A stretch of 64,000 bases of DNA. It comes from Polyangia bacterium. GTDB taxonomy: Bacteria; Myxococcota_A; Polyangia; Nannocystales; Nannocystaceae. Positions 46,145 to 54,685 of this stretch are shown piece after piece. Positions within the stretch are counted from its first letter, which is position 1, and every line of letters begins with the position of its first letter. The notes under the pieces were generated by a model. That model searched no databases. It was not told where the DNA came from and saw only the letters and a program-made list of their open reading frames with translations. The position numbers were made by a program, and so were the translations under genes. The DNA is taken from the NCBI GenBank assembly GCA_030424595.1, contig JAUHWG010000016.1:165923-229922 (forward strand), in the 5' to 3' direction.

Positions 46145-47314
<1,170 letters not shown>

Positions 47315-47350
47315 GCAGCTCCGAGGGGTCGCTTGCCCAGGCACCCCCGG

Positions 47351-47399
47351 GGCGCAGGGGCAGGGGCAGGCAGGGGCAGGCAGGGGCAGGGGCAGGGGA
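47351..47399. repeat. G-rich (GGGGCA)n tract
   Basis: About eight GGGGCAG-type units between the beta-helix lipoprotein gene and the next promoter; plus-strand G-runs could form a quadruplex. Confidence 0.85.
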
Positions 47400-47448
47400 G
47401 CCTTGGTTTGTGCTCGCTCGGGCGCGCGCAGATCGAGGCGAGGCGGGG

Positions 47449-47454
47449 TAGGCT
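47449..47454 (+). promoter_or_regulatory. -10 hexamer TAGGCT
   Basis: TAGGCT 7 nt before GTG 47462. Confidence 0.5.
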
Positions 47455-47461
47455 GGCCGTC

Positions 47462-50281
47462 GTGGCCGACAACAAGCGCAAGAGCGCTCTGCTCGTCGTC
47501 GTCGGGCTCGTCGTCGCGGTGCTCCTCTGGATCTTCGGCCGCTCGGGTGCGGAGGTCGGCGATCCAGACGGGGCCACGGCGGACGCGAGCGCTGAGCGGG
47601 GCCTCGTCGGTAGAGAGCTCCACGGGGCCACCGCGGGGGGGGACGAGGGCGCGCCGCTCGGTCCGCGCTCGCGCCTCGCGGGCCATGTGCTCGACCTCGA
47701 GGATGTGCCGATCGCTGACGCTCAGGTCTGCGTCGCCCTGCCTGAGCTGAGCACAGCGCTCGGCTGGCTCCCCCGCTGCGTCAACGCGGACGGCGACGGG
47801 CATTTTTTGATCGAGCCGCTCGCCCCCGGCCAACACCGCCTGATCGCCTCCGCGCGGGGTTTTATTCTGCCGCCGATCCCGTCGATGCGCGGACCCGTCG
47901 GCGTGACGACGAGGGTCGGCCCCGGCGAGGCCCGCGACGATCTGGTGCTCCGGCTCCGGCCGGGCGGCGCCGAGGTCCGCGGGGTGGTCCGCGATATCAC
48001 CGGCGGGACGGTCGAGGAGGCCCTGGTCTGGACCGACTCCGCGGCGACCCACAGCGACGATGAGGGGCGCTTCTCCCTCTGGCTCGACACCCGCTCCTTC
48101 GTCGAGATCGAGGTCCGCGCCGAGGGCTACGCCCGCGCCGGTCTGGTCGAGTTCAGACCTGCGGGGCGGGTGCTGGAGGTGCTCCTCCGCCCTGAGATCA
48201 TCCTCTCCGGGCGGGTGATCGCCGCCGAGAGCGGGGCTCCGGTCGCCGACGTCCCGGTGGTCGCGAGCGAGCCGGGCATGCTCTCCTACAGCGGTAGCTT
48301 CTCGACCGAGCCGCAGGTCCGCACCGGCGAGGACGGGCGCTTCACCTTCTCCGGCCTCGGACCCGGGCGCTACAAGCCGCAGGTCCACGCCGGCTCCTGG
48401 CGAGGGCAGGCGAGCGAGAGCGTTCTCCTGGTGATCGGCGAGAGCCCCGCGGAGGTGGAGATCAAGGTCTACCCCGCGCGCCGCGTCGAGGGCCGTCTCC
48501 TCCGCCGCGTGAGTCGAACGCCGTGCTCGGAAGGGGGGCTCGTGGTCTATGACGCCGCCGGGGCGATCGTCGATCGGGCGCAGGCCGACGCCGACGGGGC
48601 GATCGCGCTGGGCGGCCTCCTGCCGGGGCCCTACGACCTGGAGCTTCGCTGCGCCCAGGGGGAGGCCCCGCTCGCGCCGCTCGCCGTCGACCTCCACGGC
48701 GACGATCTGCTCGGCGCGCTCTGGGAGGCCGAGGAGCTGAGCGGGCGATCGATCCGCGGCCGGGTGGTCGACGCTGACGGGCGCGGCGTGGCGATGGCCT
48801 ACGTCGGCGGTGAATTGCGAGACCCCGCGGATCCCGACGATCCCGGCGCTCACGCGGCCGCCCTCGCCGGGACCCACGCGGTGACCGACGTCGACGGTGC
48901 CTTCGAGATCCACCACCTGCCCGCCGGCGGCTACGAGTTCTACAGGGTCCAGGCCGAGGGGATGGCCGACCCCGTCGACACGCCGAAGGTCACGCTGCCG
49001 AGCGATCGCGACGTCGACGATCTCCTGATCACCCTCCCCCGCGCGGGCGCGCTCCAGGTCCGCGTCCAGGACTCGAGCGGCGCGCCGGTGACCTCCGCGT
49101 CGATCAAGGTCTCCCGTGTTGGCGGCGGAGGGAGCAACCTCCGAGGGATGCCCGACGGCGTCTGGAAGCTCGACCCGACCACCCCTGGGATCTACCAGGT
49201 CAAGCTTCACCGCCCCGGCGTCGGCGGCAGGGCTGGCCCCGACGATCCCAGCAACGATGACCCAGGCGAGGAGGTCGAGGTCGTCCCTGGGCGGACGTCG
49301 ACGCTCACCCTCGTGACCGCGCGCCGCGACAGGAGCATCCGCGGGATCGTCCGCAGCCGCGACGGGGACAGGATCGCCGACGCCTCCGTATGGGCGACCG
49401 GGGCCTCGACCTTCATCGACTGGGGCGGTCGCGCTCGCCACCCCGAGATCGCCCGTACGGTCAGCGACATCGACGGCGAGTTCGTCTTGGAGGGGCTCGA
49501 GGAGGGCACCTACACCGTGCACGCCCGCGACGGGGTCGGCGTCGAGGAGTCGATCGCCGGGGTCGAGAGCGGCAGCGCGAGCGTCGCCTTCGCCTTGGCC
49601 GAGGGCGGATCGATCGCGGGCCGGGTCCAGGTGCGGGGGGGTGAACCGCCGGCGAGCTTCTCGATCTCCGTACAACCGGCGGACGGCGGCCGCGGCCGCA
49701 AAGAGGAGTTCCTCCGCACCGGCGGCGCCTGGCGGATCGCCGACCTCCCCCCGGGCGAGGTCGCGATCGAGGTCCAATGCGCCGAGGGGACCGCGGGTCA
49801 AAGGGCGACGATCCCCGAGGGGGGCGAGGTCAACGGGATCACCCTCGAGCTCGCCGCTCGCGGGGCCCTCCGCGGTCGTCTCCTCGACGCCGACACCGGC
49901 GCCCCGGTCAGCGGCTACATGGCCACGGTCCAGAGCGCCGACGGCCGCGCTGGAGCGGCCAGCCTCGACCCCGCGGGCCAGCGCTACAGCGCCGAGGACG
50001 GCAGCTTCGAGCTCCAGCAAGTCCCGAGCGGCGACGTCATCCTCCACCTCTGGCCCGGCAAAGCGCGCCTCCAGGGCTACGCCAACCACGAGGAGCGCAT
50101 CCTCATCCGCCCCGGCGGCATGACCGACGCGGGGGCGATCAAGGTCAAGCGGCGGGGGACCGCCGACGCGCCGAAGACGGGCGAGGATGGGAAGGGCGAA
50201 GAGCCGAGCGACGCGCCGAAGACGGGCGAGGATGGGAAGGGCGAAGAGCCGAGCGACGCGCCGAAGACGGGCGAGCGCTGA
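47462..50281 (+). CDS. Large exported protein with tandem carboxypeptidase-regulatory-like domains
   Basis: 939 aa from GTG. One N-terminal membrane anchor (ALLVVVGLVVAVLLWIFG, about residues 9-26), then multiple beta-sandwich modules of the CarboxypepD_reg/SpaA type, each with a G.V.D..G.P...A.V core: SRLAGHVLDLEDVPIADAQV, GRVIAAESGAPVADVPVV, GRVVDADGRGVAMAYVG, GIVRSRDGDRIADASVW and GRLLDADTGAPVSGYMA. It ends in charged 15-residue repeats (DAPKTGEDGKGEEPS). No catalytic domain seen; probably a periplasmic or surface structural or binding protein. Its 3' end is partly copied at 51475-51530. Confidence 0.82.
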   Translation: MADNKRKSALLVVVGLVVAVLLWIFGRSGAEVGDPDGATADASAERGLVGRELHGATAGGDEGAPLGPRSRLAGHVLDLEDVPIADAQVCVALPELSTALGWLPRCVNADGDGHFLIEPLAPGQHRLIASARGFILPPIPSMRGPVGVTTRVGPGEARDDLVLRLRPGGAEVRGVVRDITGGTVEEALVWTDSAATHSDDEGRFSLWLDTRSFVEIEVRAEGYARAGLVEFRPAGRVLEVLLRPEIILSGRVIAAESGAPVADVPVVASEPGMLSYSGSFSTEPQVRTGEDGRFTFSGLGPGRYKPQVHAGSWRGQASESVLLVIGESPAEVEIKVYPARRVEGRLLRRVSRTPCSEGGLVVYDAAGAIVDRAQADADGAIALGGLLPGPYDLELRCAQGEAPLAPLAVDLHGDDLLGALWEAEELSGRSIRGRVVDADGRGVAMAYVGGELRDPADPDDPGAHAAALAGTHAVTDVDGAFEIHHLPAGGYEFYRVQAEGMADPVDTPKVTLPSDRDVDDLLITLPRAGALQVRVQDSSGAPVTSASIKVSRVGGGGSNLRGMPDGVWKLDPTTPGIYQVKLHRPGVGGRAGPDDPSNDDPGEEVEVVPGRTSTLTLVTARRDRSIRGIVRSRDGDRIADASVWATGASTFIDWGGRARHPEIARTVSDIDGEFVLEGLEEGTYTVHARDGVGVEESIAGVESGSASVAFALAEGGSIAGRVQVRGGEPPASFSISVQPADGGRGRKEEFLRTGGAWRIADLPPGEVAIEVQCAEGTAGQRATIPEGGEVNGITLELAARGALRGRLLDADTGAPVSGYMATVQSADGRAGAASLDPAGQRYSAEDGSFELQQVPSGDVILHLWPGKARLQGYANHEERILIRPGGMTDAGAIKVKRRGTADAPKTGEDGKGEEPSDAPKTGEDGKGEEPSDAPKTGER
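50165..50279 (+). repeat. 45-bp in-frame repeats at the 3' end of the gene, about 2.5 copies
   Basis: Two exact 45-bp units (50165-50209, 50210-50254) and a partial third encode the terminal charged 15-residue repeat and run to the stop codon. Confidence 0.95.
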
Positions 50282-50291
50282 CGCCTCGCCA
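50240..50291 (+). repeat. Dispersed direct repeat, copy A (overlaps gene 3' end and stop)
   Basis: About 52 bp, from GGCGAAGAGCCGAGCGACGC through CGCTGACGCCTCGCCA, nearly identical to 51475-51530 apart from a 3-nt GAT indel. It includes the last codons and stop of the preceding gene. Confidence 0.9.
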
Positions 50292-50299
50292 GGAGGAGG

Positions 50300-50375
50300 C
50301 CGCGGATCGGAGGCTGCGGATCGGAGGCTGCGGATCGGCGGCCGCGGACCGGCGGCCGCGGATCGGCGGCCGCCG
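50300..50375. repeat. 15-bp degenerate tandem repeat (GCGGATCGGAGGCT type)
   Basis: Five copies alternating GCGGATCGGAGGCT and GCGGATCGGCGGCC in the gap between two convergent genes; strongly self-complementary (GGCGGCCGC). Confidence 0.8.
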
Positions 50376-50448
50376 GTCCCGGTGACGCGCTAGCGGAGCG
50401 GAGCGTGACCGCTAGCGGCCCACAGCGGGTCGAGTACACCTGCGCCCG

Positions 50449-51393
50449 CTACTTCGGGACGCCGCAGATCCCGATGTCCTCATTGCCAGGCGGGGCATAG
50501 CCCTCCTCGTACCAAGGGATGCACTCCTGGGTGTCGCCGGGGCAGGTGTTGGTCTCGGATGTGTCACAGAAGGGGGAGCAGCAGCCGGCGCCCTTGCAGT
50601 CCTGGACGTACTCGGGGGGCAGGCAGTAGAGGCCAGGGTCGCAGGCGTTGGCGAACTCGCAGGGGTCGCCGTAGACGCCGGCCTCACCTGAAGCGTCGAG
50701 GACACAGACAAAGAGACTGTCAGTCGGGAGGCAGGTCTCGCCGTTCGGGCAGTCCTGGATGAGCGGGTCGCAGTGTGGGAGGCACAGGATCAAGCTCCCG
50801 TCGCCAGTAATTGCGCAACGGAAGCCGGGGTCGCAGGTGGGCTCCTCGTAGCTCCCCTCGCAGAAGGCGATGCAAACGCCCTCATTGGTCTCGACGTCGA
50901 CGTCCCAGCACATCGAGGCCTTGGCGCAGTTGTCGACACCGCTGACACCTCCGCCCTCAGGGGAGCAGACCTCGCCGGGCTGTTGCGGGTCGGGGTCGAG
51001 AGGCGAGCACTTGGTCGCGTTCCAGGAGCTTCCTCCGTCGTTGGCCCAGGGCATGCACTTCTCGCCCGCGGGGCAATCCTGACCGAACATGTCGCACGAC
51101 TCCAGAGTCGAGCCCTCGTCGCCGCACCCGAGGAAGGTACAGCCGGTGTCGGTGTCGCTGGCGGTCCCTGTGGTGTCAGTGGGATCCGTGGTGCTCGGCG
51201 AGGTCGTCAGGCCCGACGTGGTCGTGGCCCCGGATCCTGCCGTCGTACCCTGGGTGTCACCGGCCGTACCGGTCGTGCCGGTGCTGCCCTTCGAGGTCGA
51301 CGACGCGGTGGCGTTCGGATCGTCCTTGCCTGAGCAGCCGGACAAGATCACCGTCGCGGCGATGAGCCCAGGAAGAATCGTCGTGATGTTCAT
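50449..51393 (-). CDS. Cysteine-rich lipoprotein
   Basis: 314 aa. Signal peptide with lipobox LSGC (Cys near residue 20), a Thr/Gly/Ser/Asp linker of about 60 residues, then about 20 cysteines in a Dickkopf/EGF-like pattern (CDMFGQDCPAGEKCMPW; NCAKASMCWDV; CDPGFRCAI; CDPLIQDCPNGETCLP). This type of secreted Cys-rich lipoprotein is common in Nannocystaceae; function unknown. TACCCT (51418-51423) lies 24 nt upstream, so this transcript has a short leader. The gene is bracketed by the two copies of the dispersed repeat at 50240 and 51475. Confidence 0.85.
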   Translation of the reverse strand: MNITTILPGLIAATVILSGCSGKDDPNATASSTSKGSTGTTGTAGDTQGTTAGSGATTTSGLTTSPSTTDPTDTTGTASDTDTGCTFLGCGDEGSTLESCDMFGQDCPAGEKCMPWANDGGSSWNATKCSPLDPDPQQPGEVCSPEGGGVSGVDNCAKASMCWDVDVETNEGVCIAFCEGSYEEPTCDPGFRCAITGDGSLILCLPHCDPLIQDCPNGETCLPTDSLFVCVLDASGEAGVYGDPCEFANACDPGLYCLPPEYVQDCKGAGCCSPFCDTSETNTCPGDTQECIPWYEEGYAPPGNEDIGICGVPK

Positions 51394-51417
51394 GGTCGTC
51401 CCAGGTCGCCTCGTTTG

Positions 51418-51423
51418 AGGGTA
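51418..51423 (-). promoter_or_regulatory. -10 hexamer TACCCT
   Basis: TGATACCCTCA, the same string as before the DUF2330 gene but 24 nt from the ATG. Confidence 0.45.
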
Positions 51424-51474
51424 TCAGACCGGCAGCGTGGATGAGGGGGCCGTAGCCGCGGGAGATGCTCGACG

Positions 51475-51530
51475 GGCGAAGAGCCGAGCGACGCGCCGAA
51501 GACGGGCGAGGATCGCTGACGCCTCGCCAC
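51475..51530 (+). repeat. Dispersed direct repeat, copy B
   Basis: A non-coding copy of the 3' end, stop codon and following bases of the gene ending at 50281, with GAT inserted before the CGCTGA. It sits between divergent genes 1.2 kb from copy A. Confidence 0.9.
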
Positions 51531-51583
51531 CTGGCGTCATCGCCCCGCGGTCCGGCGCGCTTGCCCAACGCAGCCGCGGCGAA

Positions 51584-51589
51584 TACCCT
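51584..51589 (+). promoter_or_regulatory. -10 hexamer TACCCT
   Basis: AATACCCT ends 6 nt before ATG 51596. Confidence 0.5.
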
Positions 51590-51595
51590 TCTTCT

Positions 51596-52042
51596 ATGCT
51601 GTCGACGACGCTCCTCGGGCTCTTCTTGGCTCAAGCGCCGACGACCGCCGCCGCGCCCCCCTCTGGCGCCGCGCAGCCGCCCGCCACCGTCTCGGAGCGA
51701 GATCTCGGCAGGTCATTTCGTCTCAAGTCGGAGCACTTCCTCAGCTGGCGCGCGGTGCTTCGGCCGATCAAGGGCTGGACCGTCGAGCCCGTCGATGTCT
51801 GGCGCGTCGAGCTCTCGCCGACCGCCCCGAGGTTCTCCAAGCTCGCGCTCAGCGTCGAGACGATCAAGGCCGAGGAGAGCCCGGCGATCATCCACCCGCG
51901 GCTCGAGTACGTCGTCGACAGGGATCTTCGGCTCGGGCTCGACGTCCCTGTCCTCGTCGCGTCGGCGGTGACCCGGGCGCTCCTCCCGGTCGGGCGGATC
52001 GTCGGCGCTCGGCCGGCGCTGAGCCTGCGCGGTCGTTTCTAA
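51596..52042 (+). CDS. Small exported protein of unknown function
   Basis: 148 aa. A short hydrophobic start (MLSTTLLGLFLAQAP) looks like a signal peptide, followed by an Ala/Pro-rich stretch and a globular part (SFRLKSEHFLSWRAVLRPIK; WRVELSPTAPRFSKLALSV; LEYVVDRDLRLGLDVPVLV). No cysteine after the signal, so not a lipoprotein. No family recognised. The start is set by TACCCT 6 nt upstream; longer in-frame starts pass through the dispersed repeat. It converges on the histidine kinase gene. Confidence 0.65.
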   Translation: MLSTTLLGLFLAQAPTTAAAPPSGAAQPPATVSERDLGRSFRLKSEHFLSWRAVLRPIKGWTVEPVDVWRVELSPTAPRFSKLALSVETIKAEESPAIIHPRLEYVVDRDLRLGLDVPVLVASAVTRALLPVGRIVGARPALSLRGRF

Positions 52043-52148
52043 GGACAGAGAGGAGCCCGTGATCCCCGGATGCGGGCAACGGGCGAACCTCGCTGGACCG
52101 AGCCTACCGGACCCTGGTCGCAGAACCTCGTCCGCGTCGCTGATCGCG

Positions 52149-53564
52149 TCAAGCGACGATCAGCGCTGAGTCGTCGCCATCACCGGCGACCGAGACCCGC
52201 GGCAACGTCGCTGTCACCACCGTGCCTTCGCCCGGCGTCGAGTCGATCACCAGCTCGCCGCCGAGGAGCTCCGCCCGCTCGCGCATACCGACGAGCCCGT
52301 GGCTGCGGCTGGCGGCGATCGCCTCGTCGACGACGAAGCCGCGGCCGTCGTCGCGGATCGTCAGGCGCACTCGCTCCGCCTCGGCGATCAGCTCGACCCT
52401 GGCGGCGCGGGCCTTGGCGTGCCGGGCGATGTTGGTCAGGGACTCCTGGATCAGGCGGTAGATCGTGCTCTCGAGGGCTGGCGTCAGGACCCGATCGTCG
52501 AGCTCGACGCGGACCTCGATCTCTAGATGACCGTCCTCGCGGAGATCGTCGCAGAGGCGGTCGATCGCCGAGGGCAGGCCGACGTCGTCGAGGATCGCCG
52601 GCCCGAGCATCGTCACCGCCCGGCGGATCTCCTCTAGGGTCGCGTCGGTGATCGTCTGGGTCTTGCCCGCGAGGCGGGCGACCACCTCGGGGCTCTCGCT
52701 GCTCTGGGCGATCAGCTGGAGGTGGATCCGGATCGCCGTCAGGGCCTGGCCCGCAGAGTCGTGGAGCTCGCGGGCGATCACCCGACGCTCGGCCTCCTGG
52801 AGCGCGACCGCGCGGGCGGAGAGCGCCCGCAGGTGCTCCTCCTTGCGCCGCAGCGCCTCGTAGGCGTCGCGGAGCTCCGACGAGCGCTCGGCGACCTGGA
52901 GCTCGAGGGTCGCGTTGAGCTCCTCGAGCGCGGCGCGGGCCCCCCCCAGGCGATCGATGAGGGCGCCGATCCGCGACTGGGCGCGACCGATCGCGCGCAT
53001 CGGCAACCAGTAGACCAGAGCGCCGAGGCCGAGGCCGAGGACGCCGAAGCCCAGGAGGAGGCCGAGGGCGCCGCGGATCGGCGGCCGCGGGTCGGCGGCG
53101 ACCCAGACGTCGGCGACGACATCACCGTGGAGGGTCAGCGGCGCCGAGACCCACAGCGCCCGAACATCGGTCGGCCGGTCGAGCCCGAGCTCGAAGTCGA
53201 GGTCCACAGGCCGTCCTTGGCGGTCGACGACGGCGATCGTCAGGAGCCCCGCAGAGGCGGCGATCTCTTCCATGTGGGTGAGGAGCTTGGCCGAGCCGTA
53301 GCGCCAGAGGACCGGCCGCTCCTCCACCTCGCGACGCAGCTCGCGGGCGACCTGCTTGGCCCTCGCCTCAGCCTCGACGCCGAGCTCGCGCAGGGCCAAG
53401 GCGAGGTAGGCGAGCGGCGCGACGGTCGAGACGACGAGGGCGAGGAGCACCGAGAGGGGCAGGAGGCGGAGGCCGAGGGTGCGCCGGAGCGCGAGGCTCG
53501 AGCTGGCCCCGCGGCCAGGCGAAGAGACCTCGGCGCTCGACGCTCGCGGTGTGGGCTTCGCCAT
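52149..53564 (-). CDS. Sensor histidine kinase, HisKA_3/NarX type
   Basis: 471 aa. TM1 about 31-55, an extracytoplasmic domain about 56-160, TM2 about 163-188 and a coiled linker 205-250. The dimerisation/phosphoacceptor motif ERRVIARELHDSAGQALT has H268 as phosphorylated His. HATPase_c follows: SLTNIARHAKARAARVEL (N-box), IRDDGRGFVVDE (G1) and SHGLVGMRERAELLGG (G2). It starts 4 bp after the stop of the PstS-like gene and is third in that operon, so the ligand may be the one handled by the receptor and binding protein. No regulator gene is in the operon; the NarL-type regulator at 45229-45897 is a candidate. Confidence 0.93.
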   Translation of the reverse strand: MAKPTPRASSAEVSSPGRGASSSLALRRTLGLRLLPLSVLLALVVSTVAPLAYLALALRELGVEAEARAKQVARELRREVEERPVLWRYGSAKLLTHMEEIAASAGLLTIAVVDRQGRPVDLDFELGLDRPTDVRALWVSAPLTLHGDVVADVWVAADPRPPIRGALGLLLGFGVLGLGLGALVYWLPMRAIGRAQSRIGALIDRLGGARAALEELNATLELQVAERSSELRDAYEALRRKEEHLRALSARAVALQEAERRVIARELHDSAGQALTAIRIHLQLIAQSSESPEVVARLAGKTQTITDATLEEIRRAVTMLGPAILDDVGLPSAIDRLCDDLREDGHLEIEVRVELDDRVLTPALESTIYRLIQESLTNIARHAKARAARVELIAEAERVRLTIRDDGRGFVVDEAIAASRSHGLVGMRERAELLGGELVIDSTPGEGTVVTATLPRVSVAGDGDDSALIVA

Positions 53565-53568
53565 CGTC

Positions 53569-54669
53569 CTACGGTGCCCCTCTCGCGCCCGCGCCCGCGC
53601 CCGCGCCCGAACTCTGTGAGGCGGCCGTCAGCGGCACGTAGCCGCGCTGGCGGATCAGCGCCTGGCCGTCGCTCGAGCGGATGAACTCGACGAACTCTGC
53701 GGCGAGCCCGGCGGGCTGCTCGACGCTGACAAAGGAGAGGTCCTTGGCGAAGGGGTAGCGGCCCGAGCGGAGGTTCGCCTCGGTCGGCCTCACGCCGTCG
53801 AGCTCGAGCACCCGGAGGGCGAGCGCCTGGGTCTGGGTCGCGCCGACGTCGAGGAGACCGATCGAGCCCGGCGTGCTCACGAGCGCCTCGTACATCGCCC
53901 GATCGTTGTAGACGACCCGCCAGCGCTCCTGGCGATAGGCGGCGTCGTTGACCGCCGCAAACTCGGGCAGCGCACGGTCGACCGCCTCGTGGCTCGAGTC
54001 GCCGCGCTCGCGCTGGAGGACGACGATCGGCGCGTCGTTCTCCCAGCGCCGGCGCTCCCCAGCGTAGACGTCGACGAGCTCGCGACGGCTGAGCCCCGGC
54101 TCCGGCACGTCGAGGTTGGCGACCGCAGCGACGGCGACCCTCGCGTAGGGGATGACGACCAGGCCGAGCCCGTCCTCTGCGGGCCTGAGGGGTCGCGAGA
54201 CCAGGCCGAGGTCGACGACCCCGTCGCTCACCGCACGGACCCCGCCGGTCGAGCCGACGCTCTCAAAGACGATGACCCGCTTGCTCGGAAAGCGGCGCAT
54301 GAAGGCCTCCGCGATCTCGCGTGTGAGGGGCAGGTTGGAGCCCGACCCCGCCAGGCGGATCACCTGCTGGTCGCTGTCGAGCTCGGCGCTCGCCTCGGCG
54401 CCGGCCTTCTCTAGCGTTCCCCAATCCCCCTCTCCAGCCTGAGCGCGCCAGGGCGGGGTCGCGTCGAGGTCGCCGACCACCGCGGCGGCGATGAGCACGA
54501 CCGCCGCGAGGACGCCGACGACCGCCGCCCATAGGGCGACGACCCCGGAGGATCGGGCGAGACCGCCTGTCCGCGGCACCTCTTCCGCCCCGAGCATCGC
54601 CGCCTCACGATACCAGCCGGAGTCCGCCGCCGACACGCCCTCTGCCTTGACTCCGGTGTCGCGCCCCAT
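53569..54669 (-). CDS. Membrane-anchored PstS-like substrate-binding protein
   Basis: 366 aa. Unlike exported PstS it begins with a cytoplasmic tail of about 40 residues and one transmembrane helix (VVALWAAVVGVLAAVVLIAA, about 43-62), anchoring the binding domain to the inner membrane. The domain (about 103-355) has the PBP-like phosphate-binding layout: RLAGSGSNLPLTREIAEAF (anion-binding loop), VFESVGSTGGVRAVSDG, VDLGLVSRPL and VLQRERGDSSHEAV, ending LSFVSVEQPAGLAAEFVEF. It probably binds phosphate or a similar oxyanion. No Pst permease genes are nearby. It lies 16 bp after the TonB receptor gene and 4 bp before the kinase gene. Confidence 0.82.
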   Translation of the reverse strand: MGRDTGVKAEGVSAADSGWYREAAMLGAEEVPRTGGLARSSGVVALWAAVVGVLAAVVLIAAAVVGDLDATPPWRAQAGEGDWGTLEKAGAEASAELDSDQQVIRLAGSGSNLPLTREIAEAFMRRFPSKRVIVFESVGSTGGVRAVSDGVVDLGLVSRPLRPAEDGLGLVVIPYARVAVAAVANLDVPEPGLSRRELVDVYAGERRRWENDAPIVVLQRERGDSSHEAVDRALPEFAAVNDAAYRQERWRVVYNDRAMYEALVSTPGSIGLLDVGATQTQALALRVLELDGVRPTEANLRSGRYPFAKDLSFVSVEQPAGLAAEFVEFIRSSDGQALIRQRGYVPLTAASQSSGAGAGAGARGAP

Positions 54670-54685
54670 GCCGTGACCCTCGGCC

